Source: Paenarthrobacter nitroguajacolicus JCM 14115
GTDB lineage: Bacteria; Actinomycetota; Actinomycetes; Actinomycetales; Micrococcaceae
Direction of reading: 5' to 3'
Assembly (NCBI GenBank): GCA_001313365.1
Contig: BBFS01000001.1
Location: 62,001-126,000 of the forward strand
DNA: 64,000 nt
The position numbers were made by a program, and so were the translations under genes. Positions 12,720-24,141 of this stretch are shown one piece after another. Under the pieces are notes generated by a model, which was not told the DNA's origin, did not search any database, and saw nothing but the letters and a program-made list of their open reading frames with translations. The number at the start of each line of letters is the position of its first letter. Position 1 is the first letter of the stretch.

Positions 12720-13551
12720 GTGGTACTTGGAAAGAAGAGTAAATCAACAGCGGCGAGGACTGCCCCGGTGATTGCCCCTTATGGACACCCTTCCGGAGCT
12801 CTGCCGCCGAGTATTCCGAGTGAGCTCATTCCGCAGCACGTGGCCATAGTCATGGACGGCAACGGGCGTTGGGCTAATCAGCGGGGCCTCCCTCGGATAG
12901 AGGGACACAAGGCCGGCGAGCCTGCGCTCTTGGACGTCATGGCAGGAGCGATCGAACTCGGGATCAAGTACGTCAGTGTGTACGCGTTCTCCACCGAGAA
13001 CTGGCGCCGGTCACCGGAGGAAGTTCGATTCCTCATGGGATTTAACAAGGATGTACTACGCCGCCAACGCAACCAACTCGATGAGTGGGGTGTCCGCATC
13101 CGTTGGGCTGGCCGCAGGCCCCGCCTGTGGGGGGGATCGGTCATCAAGGAGCTGGAAGAGGCAGAGACTACACCCGAGCCAATGACACCTGCACGCTGAC
13201 CATGTGTGTTAATTACGGTGGGCGTGCAGAAATTGCCGACGCCGTTTCCGCAATCGCGCACGACGTCGCCGCTGGCCGGTTGAAGCCGGGGGGTCGGTGT
13301 CGGAGAAGACCATTCAAAAGTACTTGGACGAACCGGACCTTCCCGATGTGGATCTCTTCCTGCGCAGTTCGGGGGGGAGCAGAGGCTATCCAATTTCCTT
13401 CTTTGGCAGTCGGCTTATGCGGAGTTCGTCTTCATGGATACGTTGTGGCCGGATGTGGATCGGCGGACCCTTTGGGACGCCGTCGAAATTTATGCCAAAC
13501 GCGACCGTCGCTACGGAGGGGGCCGTGGACGCGGCGCCCGCTATCAAATAG
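12720..13551 (+). CDS. uppS: Isoprenyl transferase (undecaprenyl-diphosphate synthase type)
   Basis: Cis-prenyltransferase making long-chain polyprenyl diphosphate carriers for cell-wall synthesis. Signature regions are present in order: [19 protein letters not shown] with the catalytic Asp, [15 protein letters not shown], and [20 protein letters not shown] once the frame is restored at 13372-13379. The start GTG 12720 lies two bases after recO. Other frame breaks are at 13130, 13160 and 13290. The tail VDAAPAIK ends at 13551. The next gene is convergent, only 15 bases away. Confidence 0.93.
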
Positions 13552-13566
13552 CACATACACGTTAAC

Positions 13567-14642
13567 TCAGTACGGGTAGGCCGCCAGCCACACGGCAACG
13601 TCACGGTATGCCTGTTGGCGGACTGTGCGCCTTGACAGAAACACGTCGTGCAGGGCGCCGGGATAGCGGAAAACAGCGGTCCTCCGGGCAAGACCAAGCG
13701 CCCGCCGCGACGTTTCTTCAACGTCGATGACGGCATCGGCACGCATGAGGTCGGCAGTCCATTCGGCCTGGATCCTGGTCCTCCCGGACAAAAGCACAAG
13801 CACCGGGGGGGCGTCTATGTTGAGCTTGCGCTCTACCGCGGCGTGGCCCGCTAGAACTGCTTTTGTCCATCCGGCCCGGATAGGAAACGAAGCCCGCGGA
13901 CGCCACACCGGATCCAGCATCCACTCGCCATGTGCCTCGTTGCTGACACTTTCCCAATATGCGGGCATTTCCGGGAACCTGAAAGGACGTTTTGGATCGG
14001 TCCGGGCAAAGGGTTCCACCAGATGCATGGCGATACTTCGGACCAGGCTGCTTCCCTGCAGTTCCAGCCATGGAGAATTCAGGACCAACGTTCCCACTCG
14101 GCCGGGATTACGGTCGGCCCAAAGGGCCGCGATCAAGCCGCCCAAGGAGTGGGCGAGCAGGTGGATAGTGGGTGGCGTCGCGTTATTGGTCCTTGTGGCT
14201 ACGTCCCGTTCGATCTCACGTAAGGCTGCGGCGAGGTCTTCGTCGTATACGCCAAGATCGGATGTGTAGCCGGGTGTCTGTCCCGGTAGCAGGCTGCGGC
14301 CGAATTTCCGGAGGTCCAGGGCATAGAAGTGAAATCCTGACGCCGTGAGGTACTCGGCCAGCTCCGTCTGTAGAAAGTAGTCCGCCCATCCGTGCAGGTA
14401 GAGGACCACCTTCGGGCTCCGCCGGGATCAGATGGGGCGGGGCGTCGTTTGCGCTTGGTAAAGGAAGCCAGGAAATCAAGCACGCCTTGCTGGGACGGAT
14501 GGGCCACGGGCGGTGCATGCCTGATGAGGGTCGCCTTTACTGGCCCCTCCTCGTCGGCTTTCAAGGGCAAATCCATGCGCTCGTAGCCTTGGCCGAGGAC
14601 GTCGGGCTGCCATAGTGAAACCGACTCCTCCGTGGTGGTCAT
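13567..14642 (-). CDS. Alpha/beta hydrolase (paralogue 1)
   Basis: Serine hydrolase of the alpha/beta fold, similar to monoacylglycerol lipase or lysophospholipase types (inferred from fold). The nucleophile elbow is HLLAHSLGGLIAALW. The conserved strand VLYLHGWADYFLQTELAEYL and the late GALHDVFLS, which supplies the catalytic His, are present. It is clearly a tandem paralogue of the next gene upstream. Start ATG 14642 overlaps that gene's stop by four bases, so the pair is translationally coupled. One frame break near 14420 falls in a short C run. The true substrate is unknown. Confidence 0.82.
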
Positions 14643-15670
14643 GCGTCCCCTTCCCGCCGACGATCCGGCTCGTTGTTGTCCATAAATCCTTTGACCCACC
14701 GGGCAAGTCGTGAATAAGCGTCCTTCCTTACTGCCGGCGCTGAAAGGAAGACGTCATGGAGGCTCCGTCGATGCGTTCCAAGGTAACTGTCCGGCCTAAG
14801 GCCATCGCCCGCAGTGCAATGACGCTAACGTCCAGGACGGCGTCCGATCGGCGCATCGATTCCTGCCACACCATGCCATTGGCGCTGGTGGTGGACGTCA
14901 GCACAAGGACAGGCATCTCCAGCTTCAAGCCGCGGGCAACTTGCGAATGGCCTGCGAACACAGCGCTCAACCAACCTGCCCGGACAGGGAAAGCGAGCGG
15001 AGGCCTGTAGTTCTCATCCAGGGTCCATTCCCCCCTCAGCAGTGCTGCTGATGCTCCGGAAGTAGAAGCCCCGCTCCGGCAACCTCAAAACCATCTCCGG
15101 GCGGATCCTTGCGATCGGGGGGGACACCATGGCGTTCGCTGCGCGCCGCACCAATGAACTACCGTGCATCTCCAGCCATGGACTGTCGAGAATCAGGTAT
15201 TGGATGTCGTCCGGGTGGCGGCTGGCCCAAAGCGCCGCAACCAGTCCTCCGGTTGAATGGCCCATCAGGGTCAGGCTTCCAGTTGAGGAGGCAGTGTGGT
15301 CGTGGCGGATGATTTCGATGGCCTTCTCAATCTCGCCATCGTAGTCGGCCAAGTCGGCCACGTAGCCGCCGGGCATATCGGCCTGTAGGCTCCGGCCGTG
15401 GTTGTGCATGTCCAGGGCGTAGAAGTCGTAGCCTTGCTGTGCCCAGAAGCGGGCCAGCTCGGTGTTGAAAAAGTAATCGCTCCAACCGTGCAGGAAAAGT
15501 ACGGCACCGTAGCGCTTCGGCGCTGAGTAGGCGTCGCTGTCAGCTTGGTCTTTGGACTCGACCCTGTGCCGAATCAAGGTGGCGCGCCGGACCACGCCAT
15601 CCGGCCCTGGGGGGGCGTCAACCCTGCAGGATTGGAAGTCGGTTCCCAGGATGTCAGCCGTCCACTCCAT
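14639..15670 (-). CDS. Alpha/beta hydrolase (paralogue 2)
   Basis: Second alpha/beta-fold hydrolase, paralogous to its downstream neighbour over the whole length: VLFLHGWSDYFFNTELARFW, nucleophile elbow LMGHSTGGLVAALW and a late LHDVFLS with the catalytic His. The C-terminal part needs two frame joins, near 15031-15036 (C run) and near 14762, where one lost C would otherwise end the protein early as SFQRRQ. Restored, it ends at 14639 within an ATGA shared with paralogue 1. It starts nine bases after the FAD dehydrogenase stop, so all three look like one operon. Confidence 0.8.
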
Positions 15671-15679
15671 GGCTTTAGC

Positions 15680-17367
15680 TTAGACACTGGCGGCGGCGTC
15701 CCGGCCCGCGGCCCTCCCCGTGAAGAGGCAACCGCCGAGGAATGTTCCTTCCAAAGCCCGATACCCGTGGATACCGCCTCCACCGAATCCGGCAGCTTCT
15801 CCGGCCGCATAGAGGCCCGGGATATTGTTCCCCTCATCGTCCAGCACCCTTGAGCGCAGATCGGTTGTGAGACCGCCCAAGCTCTTATGTGTCAGTACAG
15901 ACAGCCGAATGGCAATCAGGGGTCCGTGCGCAGGGTCAGTCAAACGATGCGGGCGAGCCACCCGCATGAGTTTGTCGGTTGCAAACCGCCGTGCTGCCCT
16001 GATAGCTGACAACTGCGGATCCTTGCCTAGTCCGCTGGCTACCTGGCTGTCCCTGGCCCGGATCAGTGAGTCGAGCCCGTCGCCGTCGATCAAGGAGCTT
16101 CCTGTGAGGTGGTTCATGCGTGAAGCAAGCTCCATAGGCGTTGCCGCCTGGAGAAAGTCAACACCCTTGTCCATGAAACGCTGAATGGGCGCGTCGCTGT
16201 CAGGCCGGAGCCGCGTTGCGAGCAGCCGGAAATCTTTGCCTGTGAGATCCGGGTTCTGCTCGGACCCGGAGAGGGCCAGTTCCTTGAGTGCGATGGTGCG
16301 GTTGAGGACAAACCACGAATACCCATGTCCCGACCCGACTATGTGCCGAAGCGCTCCCTGTGAGTCAAAGCCGGGAAAGAGCGGCGCCGGCAGCTGGTGT
16401 CCTTCGGCGTCGAGCCAAAGTGAGGATGGGCCGGGCAGGATGCGGATTCCATGGTTGGGCCACACCGGATCATAGTTGTGGATTCCTTCGGGGGGGTAGT
16501 GCCACATGCGGTCGCCGTTGACCAGGGCAGCTCCCGCGGATTCCACGGCGGACAGGAACTCGCCGTCAACTGAAGCTGGTACTCCACTGAGCATGTAGTC
16601 GGGAGCCGTGTCGTCCGGCCATTGCCGGCGCACTTTGGCGTGATTGCCGCCGATGCCGCCAGTGGTCACCACCACGGCTCCCACCGTTGCCTCAAAGCTC
16701 CCCCATGACGACGCGGCCGGATGCTTGTCCCCTGACCGCCGTCGACGGTTGCAGAACGTCGCCGGAAACGCCGGTGACCCTGCCCGCCGTCGTCGTCAGC
16801 GACAAAGCCCGATGCCTGAAGTGAAGGCCGACCCTGCCGGTATCAACGCCCTCCAGCACCTTGGCGAGGAACGGTTCAACCAGCGCCGGTCCCGTGCCCC
16901 CCACGTGACGTGGAACCGGGGCACGGTATTGCCGTGGCCCTGCGGCCCGTAGCCGCCGCGTTCAGCCACTGCACCAAAGGAAAAAAGCCTACGCCCAGGC
17001 TCCGTAGCCATGACCGCTTCTCACCTGAGGCGAAGTGGACATAAGCCTCGGCCCACTCCCGGGCCTTCTGGTCCACGGAGCGGTCAAAAGCGGCCGACGC
17101 CAGCCAGTCCGAAAGGGCGAGTTCTGTGCTGTCCCTGACACCCAGGCGCTGCTGTTCAGGCGTGTTGACCATGAGAGGCCGCCAAAGGACCAGTGCGCCT
17201 GACCGCCCACGGATGCCCCCCGGTTCCTGGTCCAGGACAGCCACTGTCTTGCCGGCGGCATAGGCCGTAGCCGCGGCAACCAGCCCGGACAACCCGGCTC
17301 CCACTACTACGACGTCGGCAGCGACCTTTTGGCTTCCATGATCTGCGTCACGATTTTCCGGCGGCAT
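15680..17367 (-). CDS. FAD-binding dehydrogenase (fumarate reductase/KstD-like)
   Basis: Flavoprotein of the FAD_binding_2 family. The N-terminal Rossmann motif is VVVVGAGLSGLVAAATA, followed by EPGG. The C-terminal FAD-contact region reads NIPGLYAAGEAAGFGGGGIHGY. The family covers fumarate reductase/succinate dehydrogenase-like and 3-ketosteroid dehydrogenase-like enzymes, and the substrate cannot be told from sequence. About 555 residues after joining frames near 16880-16990, 16700 and 16490 (the last in-frame). It is first in a probable operon with two hydrolases, which may act on the same lipid or ester substrate, and is divergent from pyrD. Confidence 0.85.
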
Positions 17368-17434
17368 GCTACATGCTAGCGGCAGGCCGGGTCACGGGTT
17401 TGGTGAGTTGTCTGTAAGCGGGAAAACTAGGACC

Positions 17435-18521
17435 ATGCGTGTTTACCCCACATTCTTCAAGTTGGCCTTCTCCTGGATGGATGCGAGAAAGCCACAAGAT
17501 CGGCTTCCAAGGCATCCGGGCGGCCCACCGTTCCGGAGCCGGCCGGATTTTGTCCAGGATTACAGCTCCTGATGCTTCCCTTCGGACGGAAGCGCTGGGG
17601 CTCACCTTTCCGTCTCCTTTCGGCTTGGCAGCAGGCTTCGACAAAGAGGGTCACGGTATTGAAGCCTTATCCGAGCTCGGCTTCGGACATGTGGAGGTGG
17701 GGACCATAACCGGCCAGGCGCAGCCAGGCAATGAAAAGCCCCCCCGCCTGTTCCGTTTGATTGAGGACAAAGCGGTCATCAACGCATGGGATTCAACAAC
17801 GACGGCGCCGCAGCAGTCGCGCCGAGACTCAAGTCAGCACGGGCTGCTTTGCAGCGGCAGTACCCCGACGTCCGGCCGGTTATTGGGGTGAACATCGGCA
17901 AGACCAAGCTGGTTGAGCTCGACGACGCTACCGAGGACTATTTGGTGAGTGCACGTAGCCTGGCGCCGGCAGCCGACTACCTGGTGGTCAATGTTAGTTC
18001 TCCGAATACGCCGGGGGGGCTGCGCTTGCTGCAGAACGTGGAGACGCTGCGTCCCCTGTTGCGGGCTGTTGGCGACGCTGCGGACGAAGCTGCCGGCCGG
18101 CATGTACCCCTTCTGGTCAAGATCGCGCCGGACCTGTCCGATGATGATGTCGACGACGTCGCACGCCTTGCGCTGGACCTGAAGCTCGATGGGATTATTG
18201 CCACCAACACCACGATTTCGCGTGATGGGCTCGTCTCCGACGCCGCGAAGGTGGAGTCCCTGGGTGCGGGCGGCTTGTCGGGAGCACCCCCCCTGAAGCA
18301 GCGCTCCCTGGATGTATTGCGCAGGCTCAAGAACGCTGTGGGGGGACCAGCTCGTGCTCATTGCGGTGGGTGGCGTGGAGACGCCGCAGGATGTTCAGGA
18401 CCGCTTGGACGCTGGAGCAACTCTGGTGCAGGGTTATACAGCGTTCCTCTATGAAGGACCTTTTTGGGCTTCGCGCATCAACAAGGGCCTCGTGAAACTT
18501 CGTCAGCGGGCAGCTCGCTGA
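17435..18521 (+). CDS. pyrD: Dihydroorotate dehydrogenase (quinone), class 2
   Basis: Membrane-associated flavoenzyme of pyrimidine synthesis, oxidising dihydroorotate with quinone. The N-terminal amphipathic segment [16 protein letters not shown] is typical of class 2. Catalytic-domain motifs: [44 protein letters not shown], and [13 protein letters not shown]. The C-terminus has [12 protein letters not shown] and [13 protein letters not shown]. Frames are joined near 17480, 17785, 18345 and at in-frame runs 18012 and 18287. A perfect 18-bp hairpin follows the stop. Confidence 0.94.
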
Positions 18522-18530
18522 TACCAGCTA

Positions 18531-18567
18531 CAAGAAGACCCCGGACCAGTGGTCCGGGGTCTTCTTG
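18531..18567 (+). terminator. Hairpin terminator after pyrD
   Basis: An 18-bp perfect inverted repeat (CAAGAAGACCCCGGACCA and its complement) around a single G, starting ten bases after the pyrD stop. Because the convergent DUF3043 gene also ends here, it probably works in both directions. Both arms keep matching C4 and G4 runs, so these were not altered. Confidence 0.85.
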
Positions 18568-18604
18568 AATGCAAGGGTTGGGGGGGTGCCTGGGTTTCCG
18601 GCGC

Positions 18605-19205
18605 CTAGGCGGGGTACTGCCCGCGCTTTACCTGGGGCTTGGGAAGGCGGAGTTTGCGGAACTGGAGGCACGCATGCATCCATACCAGATGGAGCCCCCC
18701 CGTTCCACTTCGCCGAACTTCTCGGTTAGCCGCTTGCGAAGCTTGCGCGACAGGATGAAGACGTCCACGAAGACAGCGAGGAACATGATCCAGAATCCAA
18801 TAAGGACGTAGCTGATGCCGGCGCTGGTGGGCGGAATGATCAGGGAAATTACGACGAACAGCAAAGCGCCGAACATGAGGTACTCGCCCAAGCTGAACCG
18901 AGCGTCCACGTAGTCACGCGTGTAACGCTTTTGAGGCCCCTTGTCGCGAAGGGGGGGAGGAACCTCTCGTCACCTGTATCGAGGGCCTGCCGCATTTTCT
19001 GCCGCTGGTCCTGGATGGCTACCCTTTCCGCTGCCTTGGAGGCCTTACGGTCGTTGGGAACCAAAGGGCGCTTGCGGGCCGCTTCCTGGTCCTTCCGCTT
19101 GGGCGTTGGGGGGGCGCCTTTTCCCGCACCGGACTCCGGTGCGGTGGCGTAGGCCTGATCTACTACTGATTGAGCGCTGGGCTCTTCCTTTTTGCGTCCG
19201 AACAC
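18605..19205 (-). CDS. DUF3043 domain membrane protein
   Basis: Actinobacterial protein of unknown function. The N-terminal 100 residues are highly charged and basic (PKRKDQEAARKRPLVPNDRKA would be the core), then two hydrophobic segments follow: GEYLMFGALLFVVISLIIPP and LIGFWIMFLAVFVDVFIL. The conserved end is RKLRLPKPQVKRGQYPA. GTG 19205 (VFGRKKEEPSAQ) is the likely start. Frame breaks at 18580-18700 and 18945-18955 are at G/C runs. It is divergent from the M20 peptidase. Confidence 0.78.
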
Positions 19206-19340
19206 CCATACAGAATACCCCCTCAAGAAGGTGGCGCACGTTACGTGTCCGGTTGCCCGAGCCTTTGCCCTGCATCAAGCCCCATGGCTTGGGCTGCGCC
19301 TGCTGCGGCGGGAGAATCCCCCGGCGGTAAAGTGTGGCCC

Positions 19341-20783
19341 ATGACTTCAGCACATGCGGAGATCCCGCAGAACAAGCAAGGGCACCCCCCCGACTCCACT
19401 CCGGTCGAGGCACTGACCACGGCGGTCAACGACTCTTTCGAGAACACACTCGCGTCACTGGAAGAGCTGGTGGGTATTCCGGGGGATTGCATGGCCAAGC
19501 TTCGATCCCAAGGAACTGGATCGAAGCGCTGACGCCGTGGCTTCCTTGGTTAAGGAAGCCGGCATGGAGGACGTCCGCATCCTTCGCTGCAACAAGGGCG
19601 ACGGTACGCCCGGTGGTCCTGCCGTCGTCGCGCGCCGACCTGCCGCCGAAGGCAAGCCGACCATCCTGCTCTATGCGCACCATGACGTCCAGCCTCCCGG
19701 GGGGGACCGGAGCCTCTGGAAGTCGGAACCGTTCGTCGCCCAACAACGTGATGGCCGGTTGTACGGCCGCGGCGCTGCCGACGACAAAGCAGGGATCATG
19801 GCGCACCTGGCCGCATACAGTGCTGTCACCAAGGTCCTGGGGGAGGATTTCGGGCTCGGCGTGACCTTGTTCTTCGAAGGTGAGGAAGAAGCGGGGTCGC
19901 CCACTTTCCGGACATTCCTTGAGGAGCACCAGGAACTTCTCCGGGCAGATGTGATTGTTGTTGCCGACTCCAGTAACTGGAAAGTGGGCGTTCCCGCCCT
20001 GACCACCAGCCTTCGGGGTTTGGTGGACGGCACCTTCGAAGTGCGCGTCCTCGAGCATGCCGTGCACTCAGGCATGTTCGGCGGCCCGGTGCTCGATGCT
20101 CCTACTCTCTTGTCCCGGCTCATTGCCACACTTCACGACGATGATGGGAACGTTGCGGTAGCCGGACTTGTGGGCCGTGACGAGGCGGCCGTGGACCTCA
20201 CCGAAGCGGACTATCGCGCCGATGCTCAGTGCTCGACGGCGTGAGGCTCGCCGGGAGCGGAACCATCGCCTCCCGCCTGTGGACCAAGCCCGCACTGTCC
20301 ATCATCGGTATGGACGTCCCGGCTGTCGATGTCGCCTCGAATACCCTCATACCGGCGGCCCGCGCAAAATTCAGCATGCGGTTGGCTCCGGGCCAGGATC
20401 CCGAAGCGGCAATGGCGGCCCTGAAGCAGCACGTTGAATCCAATGCGCCTTTTGGTGCAAAGGTGACGTTCACGCCGGGGGGAGAGGGGTAATGCCTTCT
20501 CCACCGATACGACTTCCGCTGCGGCGCGGGTGGCACTGTGGGCGCTGGGTGAGTCATGGGGCGTCAAACCCGTGGAAATGGGCATCGGTGGCTCCATTCC
20601 GTTCATCTCCGACCTCTTGGAGATGTATCCGGACGTCCAGATCCTCGTGACAGGTGTGGAGGACCCCCCCGATTCCCGCGCGCACAGTGCCAACGAATCG
20701 TTGCACATCGGAGACTTCCGGCACGCGGTGTTGGCCGAAGCCTGATGCTGGCCCGCCTCAACGCCGAGGGCTTGGTGGACTAA
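19341..20783 (+). CDS. M20/M25/M40 family dipeptidase
   Basis: Zinc exopeptidase of the M20 family, cytoplasmic, probably a dipeptidase. Metal-binding motifs are visible: LLYAHHDVQPPG (first His ligand), YGRGAADDKAGIMAHL (bridging Asp), and FEGEEEAGSP (Glu ligand and catalytic base). The dimerisation domain lies between about 210 and 330, with HAVHSGMFGGPVLDA. The final His ligand is probably in RAHSANESLHIGDF. Frames are joined at 19487, 20220, 20480 and near 20660 (in-frame). Joined length is about 475 residues. Start ATG 19341 is clear. Confidence 0.9.
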
Positions 20784-20836
20784 GCTCCCACGCGCGCGCC
20801 GGGAACAACGGAATGCTGTCTGTGGTTACGTCAGGA

Positions 20837-20877
20837 GTTATAGCTAAGCGTCTGCGCGACGTAGCATTAGCTATAAC
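20837..20877. promoter_or_regulatory. Inverted repeat upstream of erpA (possible operator)
   Basis: GTTATAGCTAA (20837-20847) and its exact complement TTAGCTATAAC (20867-20877) are separated by 19 bases. Each arm carries the six-base palindrome TAGCTA. It lies about 70 bases before the erpA ATG. The spacing suggests two operator half-sites rather than a terminator, since no T-run follows. The regulator is not known. Confidence 0.5.
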
Positions 20878-20948
20878 CCGTACGTAATTGGGTAAGGGCA
20901 GGCAGCGTTCCGGCGCCGCCGCCAGGAGCTTCATAAGAAGGTAGGCCA

Positions 20949-21341
20949 ATGAGCACTGCAACCAACGAAAACAGCACCGGAGCACAGCTCGTCACCAACG
21001 ACGACGAACTGGCCACGCACGAGGTCAATCTGACCGACGTCGCCGCAGGCAAGGTCCGCAGCCTCCTCGAGCAGGAAGGGCGCACAGACCTTCGGCTGCG
21101 CGTTGCAGTCCAGCCCGGAGGATGCTCGGGGCTGATCTACCAGCTTTACTTCGATGAGCGCCTGCTCGACGGAGACGCTGTGCGCGACTACGACGGCGTT
21201 GAGGTCGTAGTGGACAAGATGAGCGTTCCTTACCTCAGCGGCGCAAGCATCGACTTCGAAGACACCATTTCGAAGCAGGGCTTCACCATCGACAACCCAA
21301 ACGCCGGCGGGTCTTGCGCCTGCGGCGATTCATTCCACTGA
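20949..21341 (+). CDS. erpA: Iron-sulfur cluster insertion protein ErpA
   Basis: A-type Fe-S carrier of the HesB/IscA family, which passes clusters to apo-proteins. The three conserved cysteines are present: PGGCSGLIY and the C-terminal GGSCACGDSFH. The length of 130 residues includes a short disordered N-terminus typical of actinobacterial homologues. The frame is intact. It precedes the aa3 oxidase genes and, more distantly, the Rieske protein gene, a plausible client. An inverted repeat upstream may regulate it. Confidence 0.93.
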   Translation: MSTATNENSTGAQLVTNDDELATHEVNLTDVAAGKVRSLLEQEGRTDLRLRVAVQPGGCSGLIYQLYFDERLLDGDAVRDYDGVEVVVDKMSVPYLSGASIDFEDTISKQGFTIDNPNAGGSCACGDSFH

Positions 21342-21522
21342 TGTGAGCCATCGCCGCATGTCGGCGCCTCTTCGCGCGGTTTGAAACCGTTCGGAGCCAC
21401 GGCGCGACATGTGCGCGAAAACCGCGTGATAGCGGTAAGCTCTACATCGGGTAGTAAAACTTTTAGTGTGCCCGGTGAGCCTTCGGCCTGCCGGGAGACA
21501 GCAACAAGAGGAAGGGCCGTCT

Positions 21523-22400
21523 GTGAGTTCGCAGAACCGAACCGGCAGCCGACGCATAAAGATCACATCGATCACTGGCTTGGCACTAGCCGGCGCGTTG
21601 GTTTTGACCGGATGTTCACCAGAGGTAGAGAAGGGTTGGCTGCCTACAGAGCGCGGCACGACCAACCACACTGACCGGATCATGGACCTCTGGGTCAACT
21701 CATGGATCGCCGCCTTGGCAGTCGGTATTATCACGTGGGGGGGCCTTCTGGTCTGGTGCATCATCGCTTACCGTCGCCGCAAGGGCACCACGGGTTTCCC
21801 CCAAGCAGCTCAGCTATAACCTGCCGCTCGAGGTCTTCTACTTGACCATCCCGCTGTTCATGGTGCTGGTGTTCTTCTACTTCACCGACCAGGACCAGCG
21901 TGCGATCGATGACCGCTCGCAGCCCGCCGACGTCGTTGTTGACGTCCGCGGCAAACAGTGGGCCTGGGACTTCAACTACAAAAAGGGTGAGGTCATCAAC
22001 GAAGACCTCCATGAGCCGGCGTTCAAGCCCACCTGACCGGTGCCGAGGTCAACAAGGAACTTCTCCCACCCTGTACTTGCCGGTTGGCAAGTCAGTGGAC
22101 CTGGAGCTGAACTCCCGCGATGTCATCCACTCCTTCTGGGTTCCCGCCTTCCTTCAGAAGCGCGACATGATTCCCGGCAAGACGAACTACATCAGGTTCA
22201 CCCCCCCCACCAAGGAGGGCACTTTCGATGGCAAGTGCGCCGAACTCTGCGGTGAATACCACTCCGAAATGCTCTTCCGCGTGAAGGTTGTCTCCGAGAC
22301 TGAATTCCAGGCTCACATGGAGAAGCTGCGCCAGGATGGCAACACGGGCCTGCTCGGTGCGGAATATGACCGCAACCCGAACCTGAACGAAACCAAGTAA
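21523..22400 (+). CDS. ctaC: Cytochrome c oxidase subunit II (aa3)
   Basis: CuA-carrying subunit of the aa3 oxidase. The N-terminal lipoprotein signal ends in LVLTGC, followed by two transmembrane helices ([19 protein letters not shown] and [19 protein letters not shown]). The extracytoplasmic cupredoxin domain has the CuA ligands in [12 protein letters not shown] and an upstream His in [14 protein letters not shown] 21523 is preceded by AAGAGGAAGG. Frame breaks are at 21740, 21795, 22030 and 22067; 22200 is an in-frame extra Pro. The upstream leader has a possible CCCGG...CCGGG hairpin. Confidence 0.94.
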
Positions 22401-22413
22401 GGGGGGGAGCGAC

Positions 22414-24141
22414 GTGGCTACGTACACTCAATCCGCACCGGGGGGTCCTAGAAGCCCCCGTAGTTCCTAAATCCAAGGGACGCATTGTCGTCAACTGGAT
22501 CACCTCCACGGACCACAAGACCATCGGGTACATGTACCTGATTGCGTCCTTCGTGTTCTTCTGCCTCGGCGGCGTCATGGCGCTGCTGATCCGCGCTGAA
22601 TTGTTCGAGCCTGGTATGCAGATTCTGCAGACCAAAGAGCAGTACAACCAGATGTTCACGATGCACGGCACCGTGATGCTCCTGATGTTCGCTACACCGC
22701 TGTTTGCTGGCTTCGCCAACGTGATCATGCCGCTTCAGATTGGCGCGCCTGACGTTGCTTCCCGCGTCTGAACGCTTGCTTTCTGGTTCTTCCTCTTTGG
22801 TTCGACCATTGCCGTGTCCGGGTTCATCACCCCCCCCAGGGTGCTGCATCGTTCGGTTGGTTTGCTTACGCGCCTCTCTCGAACACAACGTTCAGTCCCG
22901 GTGTCGGTGGTGACCTGTGGGTCTTCGGCCTTGCTCTGTCAGGCTTCGGTACCATCCTTGGTGCCGTCAACTTCATCACCACCATCATCTGCATGCGTGC
23001 ACCCGGCATGACCATGTGGCGTATGCCCATCTTCACGTGGAACACGCTTGTTACCGCCATCCTGGTACTGATGGCGTTCCCCCCCGCTGGCTGCAGCGCT
23101 GTTCGCACTCGGTGCGGATCGCCGTTTCGGTGCCACATCTTCGACCCCGAGAACGGCGGTGCGGTCCTCTGGCAGCACCTGTTCTGGTTCTTCGGCCACC
23201 CCGAGGTGTACATCATCGCGCTGCCGTTCTTCGGCATCGTGTCCGAGATCTTCCCGGTCTTCAGCCGCAAGCCGATCTTTGGCTACAAGGGTCTGGTCTA
23301 CGCGACGATCGCCATCGCCGCACTATCCGTCACCGTGTGGGCCCACCACATGTACGTGACCGGATCCGTGCTGCTGCCGTTCTTCGCTTTCATGACCATG
23401 CTCATCGCAGTTCCAACCGGAGTGAAGTTCTTCAACTGGATCGGAACGCTGTGGCAGGGCTCCATTACGTTTGAAACGCCCATGCTCTGGAGCATCGGCT
23501 TCCTCGTAACCTTCCTCTTCGGTGGTCTCACCGGCATCATCCTGGCCTCGCCGCCGCTGGACTTCCACGTATCTGACTCGTACTTCGTCGTGGCGCACTT
23601 CCACTACGTTGTGTTCGGTACCGTCGTATTCGCCATGTTTGCAGGGTTCTACTTCTGGTGGCCCAAGTGGACAGGCAAGATGCTCAACGAGCGCCTCGGC
23701 AAGATCCACTTCTGGCTGCTGTTCCTCGGCTTCCACGGCACGTTCCTCATCCAGCACTGGTTGGGTGTTGAGGGTATGCCGCGTCGTTACGCCGACTACA
23801 TGCCGCAGGATAACTTCACGTGGATGAACCAGTTCTCCACTATTTCTTCCTTCGTCCTGGGTGCTTCCCTCCTGCCGTTCTTCTGGAACGTCTACATCAC
23901 CTGGCGCAGCAACAAAAAGGTAGAAGTGGATGACCCGTGGGGCTTCGGTGCCTCGCTGGAGTGGGCAACTTCCTGCCCGCCGCCGCGCCACAACTTCACT
24001 TCCTTGCCCCCCCGTATCCGCTCCGAGCGCCCGGCCCTGGACCTTCACCACCCGGAGTTGGCCCAGGTTCACACCGCCGAGGCCCCGTCACCCGCAGCAG
24101 CCGTTTTGGGTAACGCCGACCAAAGGGACGTCAGCAAATGA
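22414..24141 (+). CDS. ctaD: Cytochrome c oxidase subunit I (aa3)
   Basis: Catalytic heme-copper subunit with about 12 transmembrane helices. Visible signatures: [15 protein letters not shown] (heme a His), [16 protein letters not shown] (CuB His and cross-linked Tyr), [10 protein letters not shown] (CuB His pair), and [17 protein letters not shown] (heme ligands). GTG 22414 gives VATYTQSAP. Breaks at 22440-22446, 22770, 22830-22870 and 23085-23130 are at G/C runs; the frame is clean from about 23150. The stop overlaps the ctaF start in ATGA. Confidence 0.95.
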
